Shown piece by piece: positions 17,170 through 25,432 of a stretch of DNA of 35,375 nucleotides (position 1 is the first letter of the stretch; each line of letters begins with the position of its first letter). The translations under genes and the position numbers were made by a program. This DNA comes from Bacteroidota bacterium (lineage in GTDB: Bacteria; Bacteroidota; Bacteroidia; B-17B0; Aurantibacillaceae): assembly GCA_013697245.1 (NCBI GenBank), contig JACCXH010000064.1, positions 1 through 35,375 on the forward strand. The letters run 5' to 3'. The notes under the pieces were generated by a model that worked only from the letters and a program-made list of their open reading frames with translations, was not told the origin of the DNA and ran no database searches.

Positions 17170-19299
17170 ATGAAACTAAAATTTTTATTTGCCTTACTTC
17201 TGATTCAGTTGTTTTTATTCTCTCAAAACAAGAATATGAACAATGCATTAAAAGTAAGACTAGATGCCGGTGCTAATTTTATTCAGCACACCGTTCTGGT
17301 GCAGGGAAATATTTCGAAATTAATGTCTGCACAAAAAGAATTCAACTGTAAATTTAATTATGCTGCAGGTAACATTGCTTCTATTTCGTGCAACCTATCT
17401 GTATTATCAAAACTAATAGAAAATAAAATTATTTCTTACGCCGAATTTATTGAACCCGGAAAACAAACCATGAACGATACCATGGTTGTTAAGAACCGCA
17501 TAAAACCTGTAAAGCTTGGTTCACTGCCACTTACCATGCCCTATGATGGAACTGGAATTGTGGTTGGCATAATTGATTCAGGAACTGATTTTGCTCATCC
17601 TGATTTTAAAGATTCTTTTGGTAATAGCAGGATCAAATTTTTGTGGGACCAGGTACAAGTTACCGGATCAACCATACCTCAGCCTTACAATTATGGTATA
17701 GAATGGACCGACGCACAAATAAACGCCAACCAGTGTACACATAATGATCTTCCGCATTTTGGCCATGGCACACATGTTTGTGGCATTGCAACAGGTAATG
17801 GTTTAGCCAATGGTACGCACGAAGGTGTTGCTTCAAAAGCTGACATTGTAGTAGTTGCGCTTGACTTTAATTCGTCTGGTCCAACAATTGCCGATGCGGT
17901 ACAATATATTTTTAGTAAAGCCACTTTACTTGGTAAGCCTTGCGTTATAAATGCCAGTGTTGGTGGTTATTATGGTAGTCATGATGGAACAGATCTTGAA
18001 GCAAAATTAATTCAGAGCATGATCCAAAATGTTCCAGGCAGAGTAATGGTTGCCGCTGCCGGAAACGCAGGAAATATAAAACATCACGTAAAAACACAAC
18101 CGCCATTAAATGATACAAGTTTTACGTGGATAAAAAATGCAAATGCCAGCTTACAATACTGGTGCTATGCTGATACAAATAATATTAAAAATGTACAAAT
18201 TAGTGTAGGCGCTAACAGGACCAATAATTTTAATTTGGGCAGAATTGGATTTAAACCATATAATTATGGTTTAACATCTGTACAAAGCGATACACTTAAA
18301 TTTAATGGTAATAGAATTGGTATCATAAAAACGTCAGCCAGTATAAACCCCGACGGTGTTTATGAACTTTATATTAATATTATTGCAGATACTTTAAATT
18401 TAAAATGGCGCATCGAAAGTAAAGGGGTTGGCTTACACGATGCCTGGAACTTTGATTTTATTTCAACCGGCTTGCCTTCAGCAGCATTTTATCCATTTAT
18501 TTCGAAATATGTTCTTCCAGACTTCAATAGTACCATTGTTACAAGTTTTCAGTGCCTGGATGATATAACAACAGTTGCCAACTATGTTAATGTAAATATG
18601 TATTACGATGTTACCAATACCCTGCAAAGCTGGGCTGCTTTAAACCCGGGTGAAAATGTAAATACACTGGCGGCAAGCAGTAGTTGGGGCCCAACACGTA
18701 CCAATAAACAAAAGCCGGATATTTCGGCAACTGGTGCGGGCGTTTTTAGCGCTATGGCTTTAGGCATGCAAGCAAATTTACTTGCTAACGCCCCGCAGGT
18801 TGTAGCACAAGGTAGTTTTCACGTTCAGGGTGGCGGCACTTCTGCTGCATCGCCGGTTGTTGCAGGTTTAGCTGCTTTATATTTGCAAAAATATCCTAAC
18901 GCTACAAGCATACAGGTTAAAAATGCTATTACAAATTGTGCTTATCAGGATGCTTATACCGGCTCAGCCTTGCCAAATTACAAATGGGGTTATGGTAAAC
19001 TAGATGGTTTAGCAGCCATGACCTGTATCATCACAAAATTAAATGATAATACCTTGAATAATAATGTTCGTTATTTTCCAAATCCATTTTCGGACAAGGT
19101 CACGTTTAATTTTGAAAGTAATTTATCGGGCAAGATCTTTGTTTATTCGGTGGATGGAAAATTATTATTTGAAGACACTGTTAACGGCGACTCTTATAAA
19201 TTATCCGCTGAGAAATTTAACCAGGCCTGCGGTTTGTTATTTGTAAAAATAATTACAGCAAACGACAATATGGTTTTTAAACTGATCAAGGCAAATTAA
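17170..19299 (+). CDS. Subtilisin-like serine protease (S8) with T9SS sorting domain
   Basis: The protein has 709 residues from ATG 17170. A signal peptide (MKLKFLFALLLIQLFLFSQ) comes first, followed by a short propeptide-like region. The catalytic triad is Asp136 (GIIDSGTDFAHPD), His199 (GHGTHVCGIATG) and Ser558 (GGGTSAASP). The large gap between His and Ser reflects an inserted beta-rich domain (residues about 290-500). The oxyanion Asn is in AAAGNAG. The last 80 residues form a type A T9SS sorting domain (YFPNPFSDKVTF ... FKLIKAN), so it should reach the cell surface or medium. A longer reading from 17128 would spoil the signal peptide and lie inside the predicted promoter. Three bases separate its stop from prmC, so the two are probably co-transcribed although they have no obvious common role. 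Confidence 0.94.
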   Translation: MKLKFLFALLLIQLFLFSQNKNMNNALKVRLDAGANFIQHTVLVQGNISKLMSAQKEFNCKFNYAAGNIASISCNLSVLSKLIENKIISYAEFIEPGKQTMNDTMVVKNRIKPVKLGSLPLTMPYDGTGIVVGIIDSGTDFAHPDFKDSFGNSRIKFLWDQVQVTGSTIPQPYNYGIEWTDAQINANQCTHNDLPHFGHGTHVCGIATGNGLANGTHEGVASKADIVVVALDFNSSGPTIADAVQYIFSKATLLGKPCVINASVGGYYGSHDGTDLEAKLIQSMIQNVPGRVMVAAAGNAGNIKHHVKTQPPLNDTSFTWIKNANASLQYWCYADTNNIKNVQISVGANRTNNFNLGRIGFKPYNYGLTSVQSDTLKFNGNRIGIIKTSASINPDGVYELYINIIADTLNLKWRIESKGVGLHDAWNFDFISTGLPSAAFYPFISKYVLPDFNSTIVTSFQCLDDITTVANYVNVNMYYDVTNTLQSWAALNPGENVNTLAASSSWGPTRTNKQKPDISATGAGVFSAMALGMQANLLANAPQVVAQGSFHVQGGGTSAASPVVAGLAALYLQKYPNATSIQVKNAITNCAYQDAYTGSALPNYKWGYGKLDGLAAMTCIITKLNDNTLNNNVRYFPNPFSDKVTFNFESNLSGKIFVYSVDGKLLFEDTVNGDSYKLSAEKFNQACGLLFVKIITANDNMVFKLIKAN

Positions 19300-19302
19300 A
19301 CC

Positions 19303-20175
19303 ATGCGTATTGCATCGAACTCACTTAAAGACCTTATTTCTTTTTATCATTCAGAATTAAACACTATTTACGATAGCTCTGAAATTGATGCTATTTTACA
19401 CCTGGCGCTTGAACATTACCTGGGCTTTTCAAGAACAGATATATTGACCAAAAAGGAATCCAACATTAATCAAAGTGACCTTTTGAAATTATATTTTTGC
19501 TGCAAAGAATTAAAAACCAATGTCCCCATCCAATACATTTTAAAAGAAGCCTGGTTCTATAATTTAAAATTTTATGTAGATAAAAATGTTTTAATTCCAC
19601 GGCCTGAAACGGAAGAATTAGTAGATCTTATTTTAAAAGAAAACAAAAGTGCTTTATCATTTTTAGATATTGGCACCGGTAGTGGATGCATTCCGGTTTC
19701 GATCAAAAAAAACAATTCAAATAGTATCGTTTATGCTTGCGATATTAGCATTGAAGCCTTAAATGTTGCCAAAAAAAATGCAGCATTAAATAAAACAGAA
19801 ATTATTTTTATGGAAGCGGATATTCTGAACGAAAAAGAAGTACTTAAAAAGATGGCAGGTAGTTTTGATATAATAATTAGTAATCCACCCTATATTAAAG
19901 AAAACGAAAGGGATCTTTTAACCAAACCGGTAATTGATAACGAGCCGCACATGGCCTTATTTGTAAATGGAAAGGATGATATAATTTTTTATAAAAAGAT
20001 CATCGATCTCTGTCAACAAAAATTAAAGGCAAAAGGCAAATTGTATTTTGAGTTGAATCCTTTAACGGCAGAGAATGTTTTGGGGTATGCTAAAGCTAGC
20101 AAACAATTTAAAACAGTTGAATTAATAAAGGACTTAAGCGGGAAAATGCGTTTTTTAAAAGCATTAAAGAATTAA
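19303..20175 (+). CDS. prmC: Release factor glutamine methyltransferase (PrmC/HemK)
   Basis: This SAM-dependent enzyme N5-methylates the glutamine of the GGQ motif in peptide chain release factors. The N-terminal helical RF-binding part (residues 1-85) is followed by RPETE (100-104), the SAM loop LDIGTGSGCIP (121-131) and the catalytic NPPY (194-197). The 290-residue length is normal. It starts three bases after the subtilisin stop. It ends in a four-base convergent overlap with nusB, sharing the palindrome TTAA. Confidence 0.96.
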   Translation: MRIASNSLKDLISFYHSELNTIYDSSEIDAILHLALEHYLGFSRTDILTKKESNINQSDLLKLYFCCKELKTNVPIQYILKEAWFYNLKFYVDKNVLIPRPETEELVDLILKENKSALSFLDIGTGSGCIPVSIKKNNSNSIVYACDISIEALNVAKKNAALNKTEIIFMEADILNEKEVLKKMAGSFDIIISNPPYIKENERDLLTKPVIDNEPHMALFVNGKDDIIFYKKIIDLCQQKLKAKGKLYFELNPLTAENVLGYAKASKQFKTVELIKDLSGKMRFLKALKN

Positions 20176-21110
20176 TTCTCTTTCAATCCCCTACCCGTTT
20201 TAGAAATTTTATTATCGCGTTTTAGTTCTGCAATAATTTTATCAAGCACACCATTCACAAATACTTTACTATTTGGTGTACTATATTCTTTGCTGATATC
20301 AATGTATTCATTCAAAGATGCTTTTACAGGCACGTTTGGAATGTGCATGATCTCTGCTAAAGCCATTTGCATTAATAACATATCCATATTAGCAATACGG
20401 TCTACTTCCCAATTTTGTGTGTGACGTCCTATCAGTTCTTCAAATTGCTGGCGGTAAATGATGGTTTTTTTGAAAAGCTCACTCATAAATTCCATATCGT
20501 CCTTTTCATCTTTTAATAAAGGACTTAATTTAAACTCACCGTTAAAATCTTCAAAATTCCTGATCACAGAATTAAATGCTACAAATGTATCATCGGCCCA
20601 ATGAATGTTTTTTTCCTCAAATAAAGAGATCAACACTTCGTTCTCGCTTAAATGCTCGGTAATTATCGAGATCACAAAATCCCTATCCTCTGAAATACTT
20701 GACGATGCAGATGCCATGTAGGCTTTATACGATTCGCCATTTCTGATCTCTACAAATAATTTACGCACCACATCAAAATCATTTTGCCATGATACCTTTC
20801 TTTTTTCCAATTGTGTTTTCAGTTCTTTATTTTCTGAAATTCCAATTAGCAATGAGTTTTTTACGAATTTTAAATTAGGATCAAGATCGGCTGAATTTGG
20901 CAAACGTTTGTTCTTGTTCTCATCCATCATTACCAACGCTACATGATGAATATCGCTAACCAAATCTAAAATAGAAAGATACAGTTCAAAAATCTTGTCG
21001 AGGCTTTTGAACATTTCTTTTTCGAAATGAGCCATGTCTGCTTTTTCGTGTTGAAAATACGAATACAAAGACTGCATTACTTTTATTCTTAAAAATCTCC
21101 TATTCAACAT
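20172..21110 (-). CDS. nusB: Transcription antitermination factor NusB, long Bacteroidota form
   Basis: NusB binds boxA RNA with NusE and supports antitermination in rRNA operons. The N terminus MLNRRFLRIKVMQSLYSYFQ is the conserved first helix. The classical NusB core is in residues about 190-305, with WEVDRIANMDMLLMQMALAEI and VPVKASLNEYIDISKEYSTPNSKVFVNG-type motifs. At 312 residues it is twice the length of E. coli NusB. The extra 120 or so residues between the first helices and the core are the insertion usual in this phylum. The upstream gap contains the CACTAATT repeats. Confidence 0.93.
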   Translation of the reverse strand: MLNRRFLRIKVMQSLYSYFQHEKADMAHFEKEMFKSLDKIFELYLSILDLVSDIHHVALVMMDENKNKRLPNSADLDPNLKFVKNSLLIGISENKELKTQLEKRKVSWQNDFDVVRKLFVEIRNGESYKAYMASASSSISEDRDFVISIITEHLSENEVLISLFEEKNIHWADDTFVAFNSVIRNFEDFNGEFKLSPLLKDEKDDMEFMSELFKKTIIYRQQFEELIGRHTQNWEVDRIANMDMLLMQMALAEIMHIPNVPVKASLNEYIDISKEYSTPNSKVFVNGVLDKIIAELKRDNKISKTGRGLKEN

Positions 21111-21115
21111 AAAGC

Positions 21116-21227
21116 CACTAATTATAAAATTTAACCCGGACTTTTTTAGCCACTAATTTCTCTAATTTACACTAAGCTGTTCCAATCACTAATTAAAATC
21201 TGCTTAAGCTCATTTATTTCACTAATT
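21116..21227. repeat. CACTAATT repeats at about 35-base spacing
   Basis: The octamer CACTAATT occurs at 21116, 21151, 21187 and 21220, giving intervals of 35, 36 and 33 bases. Related TCTAATTT lies at 21161. It fills the gap between nusB and the leucine dehydrogenase gene, and the last copy overlaps the latter's stop codon. The intervening sequence is not conserved. This resembles the degenerate filler repeats seen between genes in Bacteroidota. Confidence 0.6.
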
Positions 21228-22329
21228 ACAACACAGCGTTGATGCGTGCAATAGCTTCTATACGTTGTTCGCCTAATTTATTTGCAGCCTGATAGGTTAA
21301 GATATTTTCTTTTTTTGCTAGTTGAAACAAATTAAAAGTTGTATCGTAGATCTTTTCTGCATGCGAAAGCGCTCTCTCTCTATTGTAACCTTCCAATTCA
21401 TAAAACACGTTAATGATCCCACCGGCGTTTACAACAAAATCTGGCGCATATAAAATTCCTTTTTTGGCAACCAAAGCGCCATGTACTTTTTCATCCGCTA
21501 ATTGATTATTTGCCGCTCCGCAAATTATTTTGCATTTTAAACAGTTCAAAGTATCATCATTAACAGTTGCACCAAGTGCACACGGTGCATAAATGTCAAT
21601 ATCAAGATCAAACATTTTATCGGCCGCAACAACTTCAGCTTTATATTTTCCCGAAACTGCTTTTAAGCGCTCTTCGCTAATATCGTTAATATAAACTTTT
21701 GCGCCTTCTTTGGTTAAATGATCTACGAGTACTTCGCCAACATGGCCAATACCTTGCACTAAAACTTTTTTTCCGCTGAGGCTATCGTTACCCCAAACTT
21801 CTTTAGCGCTGGCTTTCATACTTACATAAACACCATAAGCAGTAACAGGACTAGGATCGCCGCTACCACCCATATTTTCAGGTAAACCACTTACATAGTC
21901 GGTTTCCATTTTAATAATTTCCATATCGCGGCTGGTCATGGCCACATCTTCGGCAGTAATGTATTTACCACCAAGGCTGTCTACAAATTTTCCAAAGCGA
22001 CGCAGTAAAGCTTCGCTCTTAATGCTTTTTGCATCACCAATGATCACAGCTTTTCCACCACCAAGATTTAAACCGGCAACAGATGATTTATAGGTCATGC
22101 CGCGCGATAAACGCAACACATCGTGCAACGCTTCCATTTCGTTAGCATAATTCCACATGCGTGTGCCGCCCAATGATGGCCCAAGCACCGTATTATGTAT
22201 TGCAATTATGGCTTTTAAGCCGGTTGCGTTATCATTACAAAATAAAATTTGCTCATGATTGTGAAGGCTCATTTGGCCAATAACGGGATCTTTAGATAGA
22301 TCGGAGTTTTTTAAAGTTGTGACTTCCAT
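21226..22329 (-). CDS. Leucine dehydrogenase (Glu/Leu/Phe/Val dehydrogenase family)
   Basis: This NAD-dependent oxidative deaminase converts leucine and other branched-chain amino acids to their keto acids. The glycine-rich substrate loop LGPSLGGTRMW, substrate-binding Lys81 (GMTYKSS) and catalytic Lys93 (LNLGGGKAVI) are all present. The Rossmann motif is VLVQGIGHVGE (about 209-219), and the C-terminal VVNAGGIINVFYE loop is intact. The 367-residue length matches bacterial leucine dehydrogenases rather than the longer glutamate enzymes. ATG 22329 follows a near-consensus promoter. It could cooperate with ilvE (3782-4846) in branched-chain amino acid turnover and supply of fatty acid primers, though the genes are far apart. 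Confidence 0.93.
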   Translation of the reverse strand: MEVTTLKNSDLSKDPVIGQMSLHNHEQILFCNDNATGLKAIIAIHNTVLGPSLGGTRMWNYANEMEALHDVLRLSRGMTYKSSVAGLNLGGGKAVIIGDAKSIKSEALLRRFGKFVDSLGGKYITAEDVAMTSRDMEIIKMETDYVSGLPENMGGSGDPSPVTAYGVYVSMKASAKEVWGNDSLSGKKVLVQGIGHVGEVLVDHLTKEGAKVYINDISEERLKAVSGKYKAEVVAADKMFDLDIDIYAPCALGATVNDDTLNCLKCKIICGAANNQLADEKVHGALVAKKGILYAPDFVVNAGGIINVFYELEGYNRERALSHAEKIYDTTFNLFQLAKKENILTYQAANKLGEQRIEAIARINAVL

Positions 22330-22351
22330 TGTGTTTTTGGTTGAAGTGGGG

Positions 22352-22380
22352 CAAAGTTATGGTATTTTTTGGTATTCCAA
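22352..22380 (-). promoter_or_regulatory. Predicted leucine dehydrogenase promoter
   Basis: On the minus strand TTG (complement of 22378-22380) is followed after 18 bases by TAACTTTG (complement of 22352-22359), a perfect TAnnTTTG box. The predicted leader is about 18 bases. Confidence 0.6.
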
Positions 22381-22400
22381 ACAAAAGAAAACGGTATTTA

Positions 22401-22432
22401 TTGTATTAAGAATAATTTTAAAATTACCTTTG
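22401..22432 (+). promoter_or_regulatory. Predicted ABC exporter promoter, close to the start codon
   Basis: TTG at 22401-22403 is followed after 21 bases by TACCTTTG (22425-22432), a perfect -7 element. Only four bases separate it from GTG 22437, so the transcript would begin at or next to the start codon. It lies back to back with the leucine dehydrogenase promoter. Confidence 0.55.
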
Positions 22433-22436
22433 CACC

Positions 22437-24176
22437 GTGAAACATCTTAAGGCAATTAACTTTTATTTTCTTAAATATAAATGGCATTTTTTATGTGGTA
22501 TTTTGTTTGTTTCATTATCCACCATTTTTAGTACTTATCAGGGTGTTATTATCAGGAATGGTACCAACAAGATCATTGAGGTTTTTAAAACGAATACAAC
22601 CGATGGCTCAGGAGTTTTTGTTACTTACGGTTTAACCATTTTAGGACTTGCGCTTACAAGCGGTTTATTTTTATTTTTAATGCGACAAACCATTATTGTA
22701 ATGAGCCGGCATATTGAATATGATCAAAAGAACGAGATATATGCACATTACCAGGTATTAGATGCCAGCTTTTTTAAACAAAATACAACCGGTGACCTGA
22801 TGAACCGAATCAGCGAAGATGTTGGCAAAGTAAGGATGTATAGCGGCCCTGCAATTATGTACCTGGCCAATACTATTGTTACAACTATTACTGTTCTTAT
22901 ATTTATGTTAAGTGTAAATGTTAAGTTAACGCTTATTGTGTTTTTACCGCTTCCTGTACTTTCTTATCTCATCTATCGTGTGTCGGATATGATCAATAAA
23001 CAAAGCGGACAAGTACAAAAAGAACTTGGCAATTTAACCACTCAGGCGCAGGAAACTTTTAGTGCCATTCGGGTAATTAAAGCCTATGCGAGAGAAACTT
23101 TTTTTGTTGGAAAAATGGAGGAGAAAAATGAAACCTATAAAAGAACAGCTTTAAAATTAGCAACCATCGAGGCATTTTTTGGTCCCGCTATGGTATTAAT
23201 GGTTGGCTTAAGTGTTTTACTTACCGTTTGGTATGGGGGTAAATTAACTATTCAAAATAAAATAGAGCCCGGCAATATTACTGAGTTCATTCTTTATGTT
23301 TTTAGGCTTACCTGGCCTTTTGCTTCGTTAGGTTGGGTAACTTCTTTGGTACAGCGCGCTGCAGCTTCGCAGGAAAGAATAAACGAATTTTTAAATACAA
23401 AACCTTCCATTACAAATTCAAACACCAATACTTATTTTATTAATGGCGAAATAGAGTTTAGGAATGTGGATTTTATTTATCCCGAAAATAATATACAGGC
23501 CTTAAAAAATATTTCATTCAAATTAAAACAAGGTCAAACACTTGGTATTACCGGTAAAGTAGGAAGTGGTAAATCCAGCATCCTTAACTTAATTACCCGC
23601 CAATACGATGTAACAAAAGGAGAAATACTTATAGATCATAAAAACATCAAGCAGCATAATTTACATTTATTAAGAAAAAATATGGGTGTTGTACCCCAGG
23701 AGGTTTTTCTTTTTAGCGATACCATTGCCAACAATATTATTTTTGGCAGCGCCGATAAAAATACCGACAAGTCAAAGATAGAAGATGCTGCTAAACGCGC
23801 CCAGGTGCATGATAATGTTATGACATTTCCGGCCAACTATGAAACGATTGTTGGAGAGCGCGGCGTTACATTAAGCGGTGGGCAAAAGCAGCGTATATCT
23901 ATTGCACGCGCCTTAATAAATCGGCCACAGCTTTTGATCTTTGACGATTGTTTAAGCGCTGTGGATACCGAGACTGAGGAATTAATTTTAAATAATTTAA
24001 CAGAGGAAATGAAAAACAAAACTGCTATCATTGTTAGCCACCGTATTTCGAGTTTAAAAAACGCCGACCTGATTTTGTATTTACAGGCCGGCGAAATAAT
24101 TGAAATGGGAACACATGAAGAGCTTTTGGCATTAAAGAAAAATTATTTTCAATTATACCAAATGCAAAGCAATTAA
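22437..24176 (+). CDS. ABC transporter, fused permease and ATP-binding half (exporter type)
   Basis: Residues 1-310 form the type I exporter membrane domain with six predicted segments. Residues 338-575 form the nucleotide-binding domain: Walker A GKVGSGKS (373-380), Q-loop Gln421, signature LSGGQK (479-484), Walker B LLIFDD (499-504), D-loop SAVD and switch His535. Asp504 stands where the catalytic glutamate is usual, as in the degenerate subunit of heterodimeric exporters (BmrC, TM287). No partner half-transporter gene is nearby. The start is GTG 22437; no earlier start is open in frame and the promoter lies immediately upstream. The substrate (lipid or drug) cannot be told. It ends in a four-base TTAA overlap with the convergent barrel-protein gene. 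Confidence 0.92.
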   Translation: MKHLKAINFYFLKYKWHFLCGILFVSLSTIFSTYQGVIIRNGTNKIIEVFKTNTTDGSGVFVTYGLTILGLALTSGLFLFLMRQTIIVMSRHIEYDQKNEIYAHYQVLDASFFKQNTTGDLMNRISEDVGKVRMYSGPAIMYLANTIVTTITVLIFMLSVNVKLTLIVFLPLPVLSYLIYRVSDMINKQSGQVQKELGNLTTQAQETFSAIRVIKAYARETFFVGKMEEKNETYKRTALKLATIEAFFGPAMVLMVGLSVLLTVWYGGKLTIQNKIEPGNITEFILYVFRLTWPFASLGWVTSLVQRAAASQERINEFLNTKPSITNSNTNTYFINGEIEFRNVDFIYPENNIQALKNISFKLKQGQTLGITGKVGSGKSSILNLITRQYDVTKGEILIDHKNIKQHNLHLLRKNMGVVPQEVFLFSDTIANNIIFGSADKNTDKSKIEDAAKRAQVHDNVMTFPANYETIVGERGVTLSGGQKQRISIARALINRPQLLIFDDCLSAVDTETEELILNNLTEEMKNKTAIIVSHRISSLKNADLILYLQAGEIIEMGTHEELLALKKNYFQLYQMQSN

Positions 24177-24817
24177 GATCTATGAAATTTATAAGCAATT
24201 GTTCCTTGAAACCAAGCATTTTTATAGCGCGGGGTAAAAGATGTACCGTCGCCTCTATTAGTTTGTAAATCCCAAGCGGCTCTGGCTCCTATTGTAATAT
24301 GTTTTATATTCACATCAATTCCGCCAACAACCCCAAAAACATTTTTACGAAGATTATCATTCTTAAATCCCTGCTCTTGTTCGTAGCTATTAGGCGTACT
24401 GGTAAAAACATCTTTTTGAGAAATGAGATAAGAAATTTGTGGACCCGCAAGTAATGTAATAAACTCGCTGGGTTTAAATGCAAGCTGAATGGGAATATCA
24501 AGGTAAGTAGTAGTTCTTGTGAATTGATATTTGTTATTAAGAAATTTACCTTCTGCTTTAAATCCTTTTTGAGAATATAAACACTCAGGTTGAATTCCAA
24601 AATATTTTCCAAAAGGCAATTCCATAAAAAATCCACCTGCAAAACCAACTTTAGCATCAGCTTTAAACTCTTCGCCTTGGCCGTCATACACGTTTGAGTA
24701 ATTAGCTCCGGCTTTTAAACCTATTTGGAATTTTTCGCGATTATCGGTTGTGTTTTGCGCAAGGCTGTTAGTTGTAAATGCTACAAGTAAAACAGCACTA
24801 AAAATAAATTTTTTCAT
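24173..24817 (-). CDS. Outer-membrane beta-barrel protein (porin-like, PF13568 type)
   Basis: The 214-residue protein has a signal peptide (residues 1-20, ending LAQN) and then the typical opening of this family, FQIGLKAGANYSNVY. Alternating strands include GFFMELPFGKYFGIQPECLYSQKG, LDIPIQLAFKP and LLAGPQISYLIS. It ends in FQGTIAYKFHRS. About eight strands are expected, a small OmpA/OmpX-like barrel in the outer membrane. The function of this family is mostly unknown. ATG 24817 is the natural start. Overlapping palindromes lie upstream of a weak -7 element, suggesting control by a dimeric regulator. Confidence 0.9.
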   Translation of the reverse strand: MKKFIFSAVLLVAFTTNSLAQNTTDNREKFQIGLKAGANYSNVYDGQGEEFKADAKVGFAGGFFMELPFGKYFGIQPECLYSQKGFKAEGKFLNNKYQFTRTTTYLDIPIQLAFKPSEFITLLAGPQISYLISQKDVFTSTPNSYEQEQGFKNDNLRKNVFGVVGGIDVNIKHITIGARAAWDLQTNRGDGTSFTPRYKNAWFQGTIAYKFHRS

Positions 24818-24837
24818 TTTAAATAATTTAGGATCAT

Positions 24838-24864
24838 AAAAGTTAGGTTATATATAACTAGTTA
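24838..24864 (-). promoter_or_regulatory. Overlapping palindromes upstream of the barrel-protein gene
   Basis: GTTATATATAAC (24847-24858) and TAACTAGTTA (24855-24864) are both perfect palindromes and overlap by four bases. On the minus strand a TAACTTTT box (complement of 24838-24845) lies just downstream of them. The position between the -33 and -7 regions fits an operator. No TTG at normal spacing is seen. Confidence 0.35.
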
Positions 24865-25066
24865 ATAATCCTGTGCCTGAAACCAAACATTAAAATTTCA
24901 TTCAAATATTTTACGGCACAATCTAAGGTAAGGCAATGATAGAAGACGTTTTAGGCTTATCTGTTCCGTAAACTTAAGTTTAACTTAAAGTTGCTGTTTG
25001 CCCGTATTGAGTAATTTATTCCCTAAAAACGAAATAATATCCCATTTAAAGCTTAAAAATAAACTT

Positions 25067-25074
25067 TATCTTTG
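25067..25074 (+). promoter_or_regulatory. Predicted -7 element of the cupredoxin gene
   Basis: TATCTTTG is a perfect TAnnTTTG box, 20 bases before ATG 25095. No TTG at normal spacing is visible upstream. The rest of the gap from 24865 contains the 12-base palindrome AAACTTAAGTTT (24970-24981) followed by AACTTAAAGTT, and nothing else I can identify. Confidence 0.45.
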
Positions 25075-25094
25075 TAGTATTAACCGTTCAACAA

Positions 25095-25430
25095 ATGAAA
25101 CTAATAATATCCTTACTTCTTCTTTCGATCCTTATTGTTTTTTCTTGCAAGAAAAAAGATTCTGCTCCACAGGGCGAAAACGAGGTTTGGTTCTTATATA
25201 AGCGTTTTAACCCTACTTTGCTTAATATAAAAAAGGGCACTACTATAACCTTTATAAATAAAGATAACGCTAACCATTCTGCTACCGAAGTTAACAAGGC
25301 TTTTGCAAGTGGTAAGGTAAAAACAGGCGATCAATGGCAATTTACCTTTAACGACTCTGCCTCTTATAGTATTTATTGCAGCTATCATCCTGATAATTTA
25401 CAGGAGCAGATCTACATTACCGTTAAATAA
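25095..25430 (+). CDS. Cupredoxin-domain lipoprotein
   Basis: The small type 1 copper-like protein has 111 residues. A lipoprotein signal ends at Cys18 (LIVFSC, followed by KKKD). Residues 29-111 have a plastocyanin-like pattern: an early strand ending in NIKKGTTITFINKD, His61 in NANHSATE, then YSIYCSYHPDNLQ with Cys95 and His98. These three would hold copper. The axial position of a C-X2-H-X4-M loop is taken by Gln103, as in stellacyanins. It probably carries electrons in the periplasm, anchored to a membrane. It stands alone, with its own -7 element, and ends two bases before the convergent purN gene. Copper binding is inference; the fold assignment is good. Confidence 0.82.
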   Translation: MKLIISLLLLSILIVFSCKKKDSAPQGENEVWFLYKRFNPTLLNIKKGTTITFINKDNANHSATEVNKAFASGKVKTGDQWQFTFNDSASYSIYCSYHPDNLQEQIYITVK

Positions 25431-25432
25431 TA

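Noticed and set aside
21116-21227. CRISPR array
   Set aside because: The regular unit is only eight bases, the spacing varies and no cas gene is nearby.
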